Source: Syngnathus acus
Taxonomy: Eukaryota; Chordata; Actinopteri; Syngnathiformes; Syngnathidae
DNA length: 64,000 bases
Direction: 5' to 3'
Assembly: GCF_901709675.1 (NCBI RefSeq)
Contig: NC_051090.1
Span: 1,051,342-1,115,341 of the forward strand
This document shows, piece by piece, positions 16,218-27,573 of the stretch; the first letter of the stretch is position 1; each line of letters opens with the position of its first letter. Both the position numbers and the translations under genes were made by a program. Under the pieces are notes generated by a model that was not told where the DNA came from, searched no databases, and saw only the letters and a program-made list of their open reading frames with translations.

Positions 16218-16837
16218 ATGGCAACCCAACCAGCTCTCACAGAGTGGAACAGTGAGCTCATGGACTGCTTTGAAAATGCCAGTACTTGTAAGATCTACGT
16301 TTCGTAGCGTCAGAGCGCACATGGATTTTCCACCGCTGCTATCTTCACTTTTGTTTTTGCTCAGGCTGCTACGGTTTCTGGTGTTGCCCCTGCATGGCCT
16401 GCACGGTGGCAGGGAGATACGGAGAGAACCGATGTCTGCCCTTGTGTGACATCTGCGCCCCTGCCTTGTGTGTCATTTGCGAGATCCCTCTGTTTGTGCC
16501 TCCCGCAGTCTTGTCTCTGAGGGCAAGCATGCGAAGCAAATATGGTATCAAGGTAAGGTGGATGAAGACGGACGCCATTTGTATCCATTCATCCCCAACT
16601 TGAGCGCATGGTGTACTTTTGTCCCAGGGCTCCCTTTGTAAGGACGTTGTTGCTTCCTGCTTCTGCATGTGGTGCAGCTGGTGTCAGATGCACCGTGAGC
16701 TCAAACACCGAAGCCAAGTTCCAACCGTCATTAACGTGGTCAACCAAACTGTGGTCACTCAGCCTGCTCCTATGATGATGACCATCCAAAACGCAGCACC
16801 TCCTCCTCCTGCTTATCAATACGTCATTCAAAAATAA
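16218..16837 (+). CDS. PLAC8-family gene, copy 2
   Basis: Exons 16218-16287, 16365-16552 and 16628-16837 encode 155 residues with consistent phases (T|GC codon split at intron 1, phase 0 at intron 2). The start MATQPALTEWNSELMDCFEN is followed by the PLAC8 domain: CCYGFWCCPCMACTVAGRYG, ENRCLPLCDICAPALCVICE, SMRSKYGIKGSLCKD and CFCMWCSWCQMHREL. The tail is rich in Val/Asn/Met/Pro and ends in PPPPAYQYVIQK. Exon 2, intron 2 and most of exon 3 are almost identical to copy 3, while exon 1 and the gene ends differ. A candidate AATAAA is at 17042. Function is inferred only at family level. Confidence 0.9.
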
Positions 16838-17464
16838 GAGGCCGTGTTCCAAGGTCGATTTTTGGATTATTTTATCCTGGCTTATTTGATAACCATGAAC
16901 TCGACTGAACGAAATGAAACATTTTTTAAGAGATTTTTTCCTTCATATTTGTGATGGAACAGAGAAGCAATGTATTAGCGAGCATTGATGAGAATTAACA
17001 TGATGTTAGAAGTATACAAGTGATTTGTCACCATTAATAAGAATAAACACCAATTGTTCTCCTGCTCGTTCATCTGAGGTTACGTGTCAATCTTAAATTT
17101 CTTCCGCAATTCGTTTTTATCGTGATTTGATGATCCTAGAAATATTCAAATCCAAGAAAAAACATAGTTGAGCAGAACTTCAGCGTTCATTGCACATGGT
17201 TGAATGGGTGTAGGGCTATGATGCTAGTTTTAAGGTCCTGACTTTTGGTAGTTTTCTTCTTTTTTTTTTCTAACGAATGAATAATCGCCCTACCCCCATA
17301 TGACAAGAAAAAAAAATGTCGTGCAATTAATTACTGTAGGCTGGAAAAGGTAATACAAAAAAACATAACTGGTCGATTGGTTGAAAAGTAGATCCTGCGT
17401 CACAAATGCTCTGACAACCTTTCATGTGATTAATTGTCAAGTTTGAATTTTGTTTCCCTGTTTG

Positions 17465-17577
17465 CATTCAAGTTTGGCAGCATTTCTCAGGTTAGCTGAC
17501 CCATAATACTCAAGGTAACACTCCTTCCATGACTTTATTCACTGCACCTTCCCCAAGGCCACATTCACCTTTATCAG
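17465..17577 (+). other. probable 5' non-coding exon of PLAC8-like copy 3
   Basis: Contains GCATTCAAGTTTGGCAGCAT and ends in TATCAG followed by GTAAGATTG, matching the segment upstream of copy 2. The tandem duplication therefore included the promoter-proximal exon. The left edge is approximate. Confidence 0.55.
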
Positions 17578-18142
17578 GTAAGATTGTAAAATGACATATT
17601 TTGACATTTTTCACAGCTATAGGTCGTCACCTCCTGTTCTTCGGCCTTTCTTTTTGGTCTTAGCGTGAGCGTCGACTCTTTTTATGTTATATATTTATTG
17701 TTTTAACTGTTGAATTTTTACTTTCTGTTCAGGTAGCTGTGGTTATTTTTAAAACACACTATAAATAAAGATGAGCTTGTTTGGAAACGAACAAAAAAGA
17801 ATGATGGATAATACGTGCATTTTACTTTGAAACCTGACGGTAATACGGCACACTTTGCTTTCATTAAGCAGCCTGCGAATTCCAAAGTGCATTACTACGA
17901 CTAATATTACTATGATCATAAAAATATTTGACAAATTCACTAGACTGACACGCAATTTAACACTTAAATTCACACTTAGTTTGTGGAACAGTGGCAGTGA
18001 AAGCTACCTTTCAGTGGACACCACAAAAGGAAACTAAAAAAAAATAGATAAATAAACAAAAAAATAAATAAATGCATAAATAACAATAACAGTGACGATA
18101 TGTAGTAATTTGCTTTCTCCTCCTTGTGCTCAAGTAAGGTAA

Positions 18143-18777
18143 ATGATGATGGACTCGGAACCAGGGCTCACTGAGTGGAACACTGACCTCATGGACTGCT
18201 TTGAAAGTGCCAGTACTTGTAAGATCCAAACACAAAACAGCACCAGAGTGCCAATTCTTTCTTTTTTTTTTTTTAATATGGTTTTTGTTTTTGCTCAGGC
18301 TGCTACGGTTTCTGGTGTTGCCCCTGCATGGCATGCACGGTGGCAGGGAGATACGGAGAGAACCGATGTCTGCCCTTGTTTGACATCATTGGCCCTGCCT
18401 TGTGTGTCATTTGCGAGATCCCTCTAATTGTGCCTCCCGCAGTCTTGTCTCTGAGGGCAAGCATGCGAAGCAAATATGGTATCAAGGTAAGGTGGATGAA
18501 GACGGACGCCATTTGTATCCATTCATCCCCAACTTGAGCGCATGGTGTACTTTTGTCCCAGGGCTCCCTTTGTAAGGACGTTGTTGCTTCCTGCTTCTGC
18601 ATGTGGTGCAGCTGGTGTCAGATGCACCGTGAGCTCAAACACCGAAGCCAAGCTCCAACCATCATTAACGTGGTCAACCAAACTGTGGTCTCTCAGCCTT
18701 CTCCTATGATGATGAGCATGCAAGACCCTCCTCCCTATTACGTTCCTCACCAAAAGTCGCAATATCCGCAGAGCTGA
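18143..18777 (+). CDS. PLAC8-family gene, copy 3
   Basis: Exons 18143-18218, 18299-18486 and 18562-18777 encode 159 residues with the same intron phases as copies 1 and 2. It begins MMMDSEPGLTEWNTDLMDCF; any of the first three ATGs could start translation. The PLAC8 domain differs from copy 2 mainly at the DICAPA block (here DIIGPA, preceded by F for C) and at PLFVPP (here PLIVPP). The tail ends PPPYYVPHQKSQYPQS. Intron 2 is base-for-base the same 75 bp as in copy 2, pointing to very recent duplication or gene conversion. Confidence 0.9.
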
Positions 18778-20777
18778 GGCCGATTGTCCTTCCTTTACCG
18801 TCAGCCGGTATTTGATTCATTTGTTTTCTTCCTCACTTATTTAAGAATAACCATCTCGGGTCACCTCTTAATTTACCTATGGGAGGGGCACTGGTTTAAA
18901 AGTCAAACTATTATTCATCACTTTCTGTTATTTACATGAAATAGAACACTTGGTAATTTGTCTTCAGTGGTAGGTCTGTCATTATTTATTTATTTAGTAT
19001 GGTTACTGCGTAACAATGACCAATCTGGCATGAAGGACATATTCTTTCTTGCGCAACTCGATGTTTAATTTCCGAGGGATGTTGTAGACATAACCATTTA
19101 AAGATGCTTTCAGAAATGATACGGAAATCAAGTATTTCACATTGATACTTAAAACAAGGCTTGGAATAGGTTTTGGGATTTTATTAAACAATAACTATAA
19201 ACAATACCATGAATGAACAACTGACTGTTTTTGGGGGGACGGTCTGGGATTTTCAAATGTTGCTATTCAATGTGTTTTGATGAGGGGCACCTGGCAAACT
19301 GTGTCATGAAAGAACTTTTTTCCATGATTTATCAGTTTCTTAGCAGGTTAAAAAAAAAAGTCATGTTTATTTCTCTAGCCCTTAATCACAGAATCACGTC
19401 TCAAAGGGCTTGACAAATATAGATCAACATTCCCTGATCAGTATTCATAAACATGATCAATATGAATATAAAAGATCATTTGAGCAAAGCTTTACATCAT
19501 TATCAATGAAGTAGTGCTCACTCAGTTTCGAAAAGGTTGGCGAGCCCTTTTTGCTCCCATTTGCACAACAGTCAATTTTCTTTCATCAGATAAAAATTGA
19601 TGAGCAGCATTTTCACAATGCCGAGATTTTCTTTCCTGTTAAATATTGCTTCCAGAATGTCGAGCCATTAACTAAAATGATGAAGCTGGGCGTGCCAACC
19701 TTGACAAAAAACCTGCAAAACAGAGAGCGCATTGTCAAGGGCTTTAAGGAAGTAAGGTCGAAACACGCGGTCAGAATGATGGCAGAAAATGGTTTACTGT
19801 ACGGCCGCCATTTTAAACTGCTGTGTATAGTTTGTGGGCTGCTAGTTTAAAAACAAAAAACAAAACGCTGTTCTCATTATTTTTACAATATTCATAATCG
19901 ACACGCCTCTACCACACCTAGTTCCCTTGAAAAAATATTTTGTGGATGGGAAAGGAACTATGCAGTAAACAATGCAGCTCAGCCTCTGGTCATGCACGTC
20001 CTTGGCTAGCCATGCTTTGGCGCAATGTCAAACACATTTGAGTATCAGTGCAGATCGGGGGAAAACCCTTGATGGGTGCGAACGAGATTCATTCTTGTTC
20101 ATGGCAGTATTTATGTTCAATTATCGTCAGTTTATTCATCAGTCACTCTGAAATGACGACTCTATTGTCGACATGGAAGCAATTGACAGCTGAAGTTGCA
20201 CCGGTTCAAGAAAAGGAAAGTAAAAATGAAACAATGTTTTCAGTAGCAGTAGCTCAGGCTATTTTGGTAGCCGAGTCATGCGGGGTTGGCAAATACGCCA
20301 TGCTAATTATCAACACATGACACACACTATAATTGCGGCATGGGAATTATGGGTTTATTTCCTGCTACAGGTCTTAGTCATGCACACGTGTGAACTAGGT
20401 TTTGTTTGGAAATGAATTATGGCTACACCTTCCAAATGACAAACTTTGTGTAAAATAGATGCTAAGTATGTCAAATGTCAATAGCAAACCATGCAAATGC
20501 AAGGACTACAATGAGTGCTACATGGACTACTGGTACAATAGTATAATCAATTGAACACATTTTCAAATTGTCAGAGCAACCTGTTTCAGGCCCTATAATA
20601 GGGACAAATTCACTCAGACAAAAACAAATGAAATGAATAAAAACTCAAGCAAACGCCATAGAATCTGTTTGTATGTGTGCTGGTTGATTGTGTGACTCAC
20701 CTTATTTGGGATTTCAGTCCTGGAACCTTTCTGACTTATCTCATAAAAGCATTTCTCAAGTGTTTGGACATAATTAC
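18778..20777. other. spacer between PLAC8-like copy 3 and ttc4
   Basis: The two genes converge here, so both 3' UTRs must lie in this segment. I looked for the expected last coding exon of ttc4 on the minus strand and did not find it. Open frames at 19551-19850 and 20048-20320 on the plus strand resemble no family I know. Confidence 0.5.
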
Positions 20778-22986
20778 CTTTTGTGTTGCAATACTTTTAA
20801 AAGTGAAGTTTCTGGGTCAACTTTGTAGAGCGTCTCCCGCTCCTCATCCTCAAAACACAGCTACAGAGGGAGGAAAAGGTGGTTACGCAAATGGTGTTTG
20901 CTACACCAATAATAATGAGTTGTTGTTTTTTTACAATTAGAGAACAAACCTGCAGATTTTGCAAGTGATATTTTCTGTCCACATCCCAAGGTGGGAGTTC
21001 GTCCCCAAACATGACAACAAAGTGATCTAAAAAGCTGGTGCAAACAAAACACAAACATAAATAATGTTCTTTTTTTTTTTTTTTGCTCAACAAAGACTAT
21101 TGTCGACATGGTGTCTACCTGTTGTTCTCGCAGAAAGCAGAGATGAAGTCACTCTGCTGATGTTCCGGATAGAGGAACATCACAGGCCAATGCAGGACAC
21201 GCTGCTCATCTAGGAAGACCTGAGCTCCCGTGGCCTTGTGAGAGCTGAGACCATCCAAGCTCAGCTCGGCTATTTCAGTCGAGGCCCCTTCGTCACGGTC
21301 GCCGTCGCCGTCTGAACCCGACTGATGAGGCTTCGCAGGCTTGAGGAGCTTGACGCCTCGTTCCTGCAACAAAAACACAGGTTGAAGAATATGTTTGAAG
21401 GTTCCTTCAGTCAAAGACAGAAGATTTCTTAATATGTCTTTTTATGACCTTTATTGCAGCCATGAGAGCTTCTTTCTCATTGTTCAACTTCTTTTCTTTG
21501 ACCTTGGCCTTTCTCGCATCTCTTTCTGCTGACCTCTGTGGGAAAGAAGAACGAGAATAAAAAGAGTGAATTACATCCATTTACCCAAATGTAACTTCAA
21601 GACTGATGCTACTTTGTGTTTGTCTGCAGTTGTTCTCAGCTCCAGCAACTTCTTATCTGTAGGATGAGCTTTAAGACCCTCTTCACACCACTGAATGGCT
21701 GTCGAGAATTTCCGCAACTCAACGCAACACTGAGCACCTGGACACACAAAATGACATCTCCGTATAACTACTCCAATAAGTAAGGATATAACAATCACTG
21801 CAATATTACGATATTAAAATGTGCAAGTTATCGTTGGCATGATATTTGAAGCAAGTTGGCTACCACCAACCTCATTAGTGTACTCCATACCTCGAATCAA
21901 GGCTTTAAGATGGTCGGGTTTGATCTTCTTTGCAGCTGCAGCATCATTCAGTGAAGATCGCAAGTTCCCTACATGTCAACAGATCACATCGGAAAGGATA
22001 CTCAAAATCAGTTCAAAGGAAATTGATTTCTTTGCGGTGTCTAAAGGAGAATATTGTACCAAGATGAAAGTGTGCAGCGGCTCGGTTGGTGAGAAGAACA
22101 GTACCCAGATCTTGGTCACCGCATTTATTCTTCAAAGCTGCCGTGTATGCCACTATGGCCTTTTGGTAATTCTTTTCTTTGAAAAATTCATTGCCCTCAT
22201 TCTTCAAACTGTGCGCTTTTTCTGGAGAATGAAACAATCGGCATCACTTCATGTTGGACACATATGACATGACCATATTACAGTTCATATTAACAAAAGG
22301 ATAACATAAGTGGCACGTACACTTACCCTCTGGGGTCCTGTCTTCATCGTGGATGATAGCTTGGAGATGAGCGAGCTCGGGATAGTCTTTGGGGTCGATC
22401 TCATCGGGTACCGTTTTCATGAACATGGGTATTTTATCAAACTCCTAAATAAAGACCACAGCATTGTGAAGCACGGGATTCCACTTCGATGGTTGATTAT
22501 GTAAAGTTTACATATTACTACATATTACACATTTGTAATTGAGGGATCTGTTTACGTAAACAGATCCCTCAATTACAAATGTATGTAAACGTGCAGCTGG
22601 TTGCTCATATATTTTTAGGAATCAATGTGCATGTCACTCAACAATTCAATGTGATGGAATGGCATACAACATTCTTATCAATGTCGGGGTCACACATCTA
22701 CAAACATTATCTAATGTTTCGCTGTCACGTGTCCTTGGCCCAAACTGCATTGTTGCTCGTTTAAAGTCTACATTCACACAAAGACGTTTTTACGCTACAG
22801 CATTTGAAAACAAATCTGCACAACAAAATGACGGTCATGTTTACAAACACAGGATGGCGCAATGGCGTATGTTCTTACCTCTTCCCATTTGTCTTCATCG
22901 AAGGCATTTTTGTATTTATGACGCTTGAACGCTTCCGCGAAAACGTCGTCATCGTCACTGTCATTTTGTTTAGCGGGGGAGGCCAT
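20778..22986 (-). CDS. ttc4: tetratricopeptide repeat protein 4 (HSP90 co-chaperone), last exon not found
   Basis: Nine in-phase exons on the minus strand: 22879-22986, 22327-22444, 22060-22221, 21891-21968, 21613-21737, 21449-21535, 21119-21363, 20950-21034 and 20778-20860. The N-terminus has an acidic run and AFDEDKWEEEFDKIPMFM. The TPR block spans exons 3-5 (NEGNEFFKEKNYQKAIVAYT, LLTNRAAAHFHLGN, AIQWCEEGLKAHPTDKKLLE). A charged linker follows, then the C-terminal domain with HWPVMFLYPEHQQSDFISAF and a PPWDVDRKY segment. TTC4 (yeast Cns1) bridges HSP90 and HSP70. Exon 9 ends in a GTAATT donor. Reading through it gives an immediate stop (Arg, then TAA), for 364 residues; human TTC4 has 387. 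The usual final ~25-30 residues are either on an exon I failed to find or are absent. Confidence 0.93.
22529..22582. repeat. perfect 54-bp palindrome in ttc4 intron 1
   Basis: The 27 bases from 22529 are followed at once by their exact reverse complement, centred on TTTAC|GTAAA at 22555/22556, with no spacer. It lies about 85 bp upstream of the exon 2 acceptor of ttc4, between exons 1 and 2. It could be a small terminal-inverted-repeat element reduced to its ends, a cruciform-forming site, or an assembly fold-back artefact. Confidence 0.95.
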
Positions 22987-23476
22987 TAATCGCCAGTCAA
23001 TTACCTTGACACCCTATTTCCCAAGTCAAAACCGTCAAAATAAGTGAGAATTTTAAGAGACCCGAAGACTGCACGTGTGACGTTGGTCTGACTGGTCAAA
23101 TGATCCGTGCGGAAACAGCCACGAACCACGAGTTCCGCCTCAGAAACCTTATCGGACCAGGCGAACACGAACACACACTTATTATACAAGTGTAAATATC
23201 AATTATGCGTAATTTAAATAGACAATCTATTCACAAATCTTCCAATGGGGAAGCAATTGTGTTGTTAATATATATGTGAATTTGTGATCCACTCATAGAA
23301 TAGGTTTAGAAAAAACCCAAACTAATCTCACCGAATTGTTGTCATTCCTACAATATTCTCCACACTCAAAACATGGTAGAAAATTTAAAAAAAAAAACTT
23401 GATTCCGTGGAATAACACCACACTTTTATGCAGTTCATGAAATTGCCATTAAAAGACAGCTCAGAACAAATTTCAA
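22987..23476. promoter_or_regulatory. ttc4 upstream region and pars2 3' UTR
   Basis: This 490-bp gap separates the pars2 stop from the ttc4 start; both genes run leftward. The ttc4-proximal ~200 bp are GC-richer with several CpGs, as a promoter would be. No TATA box is evident. Confidence 0.5.
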
Positions 23477-25245
23477 TCACATGATTTCCACTTTTCCCAA
23501 AAGACAGAATAACTCATCCTTACTTAAGGACAATGTCTCATCAGTCTGCTGACAGATCACCTCAAACCTGGGTGTTTCCTCTAGCGCCCCCTGTCCAACC
23601 ACAACCACATACGGGTAGCCCAGTCGCTTGGCGTCCTTCAGCCTCTTGCCGATGGTCATTTGGGTGCGGTCATCAAAAACAACCTCACCTCTCAGACGTG
23701 GCAACGTCTGTCCTAATGTGTGAACGAGCTCTTCAGCCATAGCGGCTGCCTCAGCTGCCTTGCTGCCCTTCTTGGGGGGTAAAACACAAACCTGGTAAGG
23801 GGCTAGAAGACCCGGCCAACGGATATTTTCATCTGTCGACATCACCTCGACGGCCGCGGCGAGAATGCGCGTCACTCCGAGGCCGTAGCAGCCCATTTCC
23901 GCAACGCTCGGCTTGTTTTGGGCGTTGCTGAAAGCGGCGTTAAACATGTCCGAATATTTTTTGCCCAGGTAAAAGGTGTGGCCCACCTCGATGCCCTTGG
24001 ACTCGGTAAGGGTACCGGTTTTGCACTGTGGGCACTCAGTTCTGTTGGACACCACTGTCTCTACATTGGCAGAGAAGGAGCAGCTCCCGCAGACCAGAAG
24101 CTTGTCTTCACCGACGTCCGCGGGCAGCTGGAATTCATGGGAGAGTTTTCCACCGATGTTCCCTGTGTCGGCCTGCACTTGCACGCAAGGCAGGCCCAGC
24201 CGCCCGAAGATCCGAGTGTACGCGTGGCACACAGATTCATAGGTCTCATAAGCGGCTTCCTCACTCACATCAAAAGAATACATGTCCTTCATGTAGAACT
24301 CCCTTCCTCGAAGCAGACCAAACCTTGGCTTTGGCTCATCTCGAAATTTGCGGGTGATCTGTTGAAGCCAAAAAAGGTGCTGTTTATTATGATTGACTTT
24401 TACTGTTGGCAAGTCAGTTCGGTTCAGCTCCAGCTGACCCACGGACCTTAAACCGTGTTTTTCCACCCGCGATAGTTCAAACTAACCTGGTATAGGAGTA
24501 GAGGCAGCTGTCTGTAGGACAGAGTGGTCTGGTGAGCCACCAGATTGGTCACGGCCTCTTCATGCGTGGGTCCCAAACAGTAGTCGACACCATGGCGATC
24601 TTTCAGACGGAACAGCTCCTTTCCCATCAAGTCCCAACGCTCGCTGGTTCTCCACAGATCAGCCGAGCACAAACTGGGCATGTCCAGCTTTTGCCCACCT
24701 ATCTGCTGCATCTCCTGGTCGATCACTTTCACCTGGTGGTTGGAATCGTTTGTAAAATGTCACCTCTTTTTCCTCAAAGATAGGACTGGTAAGTTTTAGC
24801 ATAATTGAAAATTGTATTTGTCAGTATTGAGGAAGAGTACGTACTATAATTATTACGGTATTTAATAATTACTATGCAATATGGCTAAAATACTGTTAAT
24901 ATCATTGCATCTCACCAATTTCTCCATGGAGCGCACAGCGGCAGGAAGGTAGTAGTAGCATCCTGGATTAGAAGGATGAATGAGTCCTGCCTGCTGCATG
25001 AGCCGCTGGCTCTTACAGGTAACCTCTCCATGCATTCGGCTGTCAGGGCCCATGTCACGCAGGTTTGACGGCTGATAGAGACGAGAGACCAGGAGAGGGA
25101 CTTTCATTTGCCTGCCGTGGGATGGGGATGATGCGGGAGGAGCAGTCGGCTCAGCAAAGACCGAGTGGTTCCTGCGGCAAAGGAATCCTGTTCTTTGGAG
25201 GCTCCAGAAGACTTTGTGTCCAATTCGATGCGTTACAGGTTCCAT
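23477..25245 (-). CDS. pars2: mitochondrial prolyl-tRNA synthetase, three exons
   Basis: Exons are complement(24916..25245), complement(24487..24732) and complement(23477..24358), all phase 0, for 485 residues; human PARS2 is about 475. The first ~30 residues are basic with no acidic run until later (HKVFWSLQRTGFLCRRNHS), fitting a mitochondrial presequence. Class II synthetase landmarks follow in order: GCYYYLPAAVRSMEKL (motif 1 region), YCLGPTHEEAVT, FRDEPKPRFGLLRGREFYMK (motif 2, ATP and acceptor-stem contact), and AEMGCYGLGVTRILAAAVEV (motif 3). A C-terminal anticodon-binding domain has PYQVCVLPPKK, GEVVFDDR and GYPYVVVVGQGA. The enzyme charges mitochondrial tRNA-Pro. It lies just upstream of ttc4 on the same strand, as expected from conserved linkage. 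Confidence 0.97.
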
Positions 25246-27462
25246 GATGGATCTAGTTCACAAAAAGTCAATGAGGAGATACCTTCCTTCCTGATTATTG
25301 TGTTATGCCAGAATTCATGTACAAACTCTAATGTTGACTCCCAAGTGGCTCATATTTAAAAATATAACAAATACTAAAAGTAAATAAGATCTGGCTTTCG
25401 TAGTGAAAGATGATCGGTATTACCCACCGTCCACAGAGGTTCTTCTCACTTCCTAGATGGTGCTGTAGCTGTACCTGCTCACCTAGCAGAGGTTAAATAG
25501 TTAACCTCGCAACTTAGCGAAGGACCGCTCCAAATGACGATAGCAAGACTTCCATTAGAGGCGCAAAAGCTGCAGTCCGTCGAATAAACAAGTCATCTAA
25601 AATACTAGCGTGTCGAGTTGTTTAATAAGCCTTGGAAACATGAAGCTTTCGATACCATGTTGTCAAGTCGGACTGCAGACTTGGCCTCGTCGCACTATAC
25701 TGCCACCTACATGCCTGGAGGAATAAAGCAGAACCTCGCACTATACTGCCACATACAGGCCTGGAAGAATAAAACTCAGCATCTCTTTTTTATAATTCCA
25801 CGCCTGCTTTCGGACCACTTTATTTTTATTTTATTTTATTTATTTCATTCATGAGCTTTAAAAAGGAGGTAAATGTACTAAATAGTTCATTGAACTGACA
25901 GCAGTATTATTTGAAGACATCCATGCTTTTGTCCACCCATTTTTTTTTGCTTGTGTAATTAATACAGTCAAATTGTTTGTTAAGCACATAATTGTAATTC
26001 AATATAGTAATGAGTCAAAAGAAAACAAAAGGCCTAGGCACTAAGTGGCTTGAAATCCTTTTTCGAGTGTCATTTAACCACTGATGCATGACCTCTGGAT
26101 CACAGCCATTGCTTTTCTTTCCAACGAGGTGTCCTGCGCACCACATAATGGATACACATTTCTCTCAGCAGTGCTTTACAATATGCAATATCATCATTAG
26201 CACCTACCTCCTTGGCTTTATAGCATTTGATGTTGCCCTCAGTCAGTGGGACCTAAGTGTCAGCTGTTGTGGTTCTTTATCTTACTTGCGTCTTTTAGCC
26301 CAACATTTATGGTGGATGATGCATATTCTAGTTCCAGACCTGAGATAAAACGCACACACACATAAACGGGCGTATCGTGACTTTGTCGTCATGACTTGTT
26401 CCAACATTTGTTCCCGTAGAAAACAGGCGACCAATTGTCTCGGTTAGATCAAAACAATCCCCTGAGCACAGATTCAATCTTCAAAAAACCAATGAGTTGA
26501 TTCGATTCATAACAATTGGTTCCATATTTCCAGACCAAATACAACCTCATCAAAGGAGAAAAAGCATAAAAGTACAGTAATGAGCACTCTTTAAAATAAA
26601 GAAATATTTGGATGTATTTTATGTCATGAAACTCTGACAGTGGATAGTATGATGAACAATAACACTGGCGGAGCGAGAGGGGGATGACTGAGGGAGCACT
26701 GGCCTCTTCCCCCAAAAAACAAAAACATGCCTAGTCGTGCCAGGCCATTTATTTGACCTTTGGGTGTTTACCGATTATTCCAGAAATTTTGTTCAACATT
26801 TCCACACATTCTCTGCCGGGAACATATAGTGAATCTTTATCAGTGTTTCCTGAAGATTCTTTGGGGATTCGATCCGTCACTCTGGCCACCCCACTGAACA
26901 ATTTCTGGCTACGCGTTTGTATTGCACTTATTTATTGTATTGCACACTGGACTATTTTTTTTTTCTTCCCCCAAGCAAGCATGGTCCGACAGCATGAGCA
27001 ACGTAAGTGTGTTTGCTGATAACAATCGCGCCAAAATGTCATGCAGACTATCACACTGCACCATGAATAGCTGTATAATGACCCGCCTGATGGACTGTCA
27101 ACATTGACTTTTTCCTCTCATATGGTCCAAAATGCTGTAAAGTAGAGGGCATCCCGGCTTTCTAAGTATGTAAATGCTCCAAACATCTGCTTGAGAGTGG
27201 GAGGGGGTCACTTTGCATTACCTAATTATCCATGCGCCATCGTAAAAGGTCAGCGCAATCTCCACGTAATCACCTGGAGCAGAAAGGGTTGCCCTCATTT
27301 CATTTGATTGCCATTTGGAAGTGCTAAGAATGGCTAAAGCGGCCAAAAAGCGGAAACGGTGGGCGGCCATGTAAACATGGATGTGTGGAACTGGGATGGG
27401 CCGAGGAGCAGCGAGTGGGAGGTGCGGGGATTCTCGGCGCCCTGCCACTGATAGGTGGATGG
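25246..27462. other. gene-free segment between pars2 and insl5
   Basis: The pars2 promoter should lie at the left; a plus-strand ACTTCCTAG near 25449 is a possible ETS site. At about 25688-25780 a unit of about 45 bp (GCACTATACTGCCAC...GCCTGGA.GAATAAA) is repeated twice with a few changes, probably part of a dispersed element I cannot name. No coding exon is recognised. Confidence 0.55.
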
Positions 27463-27470
27463 CTATATAG
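27463..27470 (+). promoter_or_regulatory. TATA box of insl5
   Basis: CTATATAG lies about 110 bp upstream of the insl5 ATG, leaving room for a 5' UTR of about 80 bases starting near 27495. Confidence 0.65.
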
Positions 27471-27573
27471 TGAGGAGAGCATCCATAGGAGAGGAGATCC
27501 ACTCACAAATAAGATCCCGTTCAGACTATCAGCAATTTAAAAACAAAACAAAGCCAGTTTAGTTATATCCAGG

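Noticed and set aside
19551-19850. 99-codon plus-strand open frame with a Lys/Arg-rich centre
   Set aside because: Looks somewhat protein-like but matches no family I know and lacks splice partners; not strong enough to annotate.
20700-20745. Possible terminal ttc4 exon: CAG acceptor then RKVPGLKSQIR and a stop
   Set aside because: The phase fits, but the residues do not match the conserved TTC4 C-terminus and the piece is too short; it may be coincidence.
24252-24602. Antisense and shifted frames over pars2 exons
   Set aside because: Shadows of the GC-rich pars2 coding exons; the sense frame has clear class II synthetase motifs.
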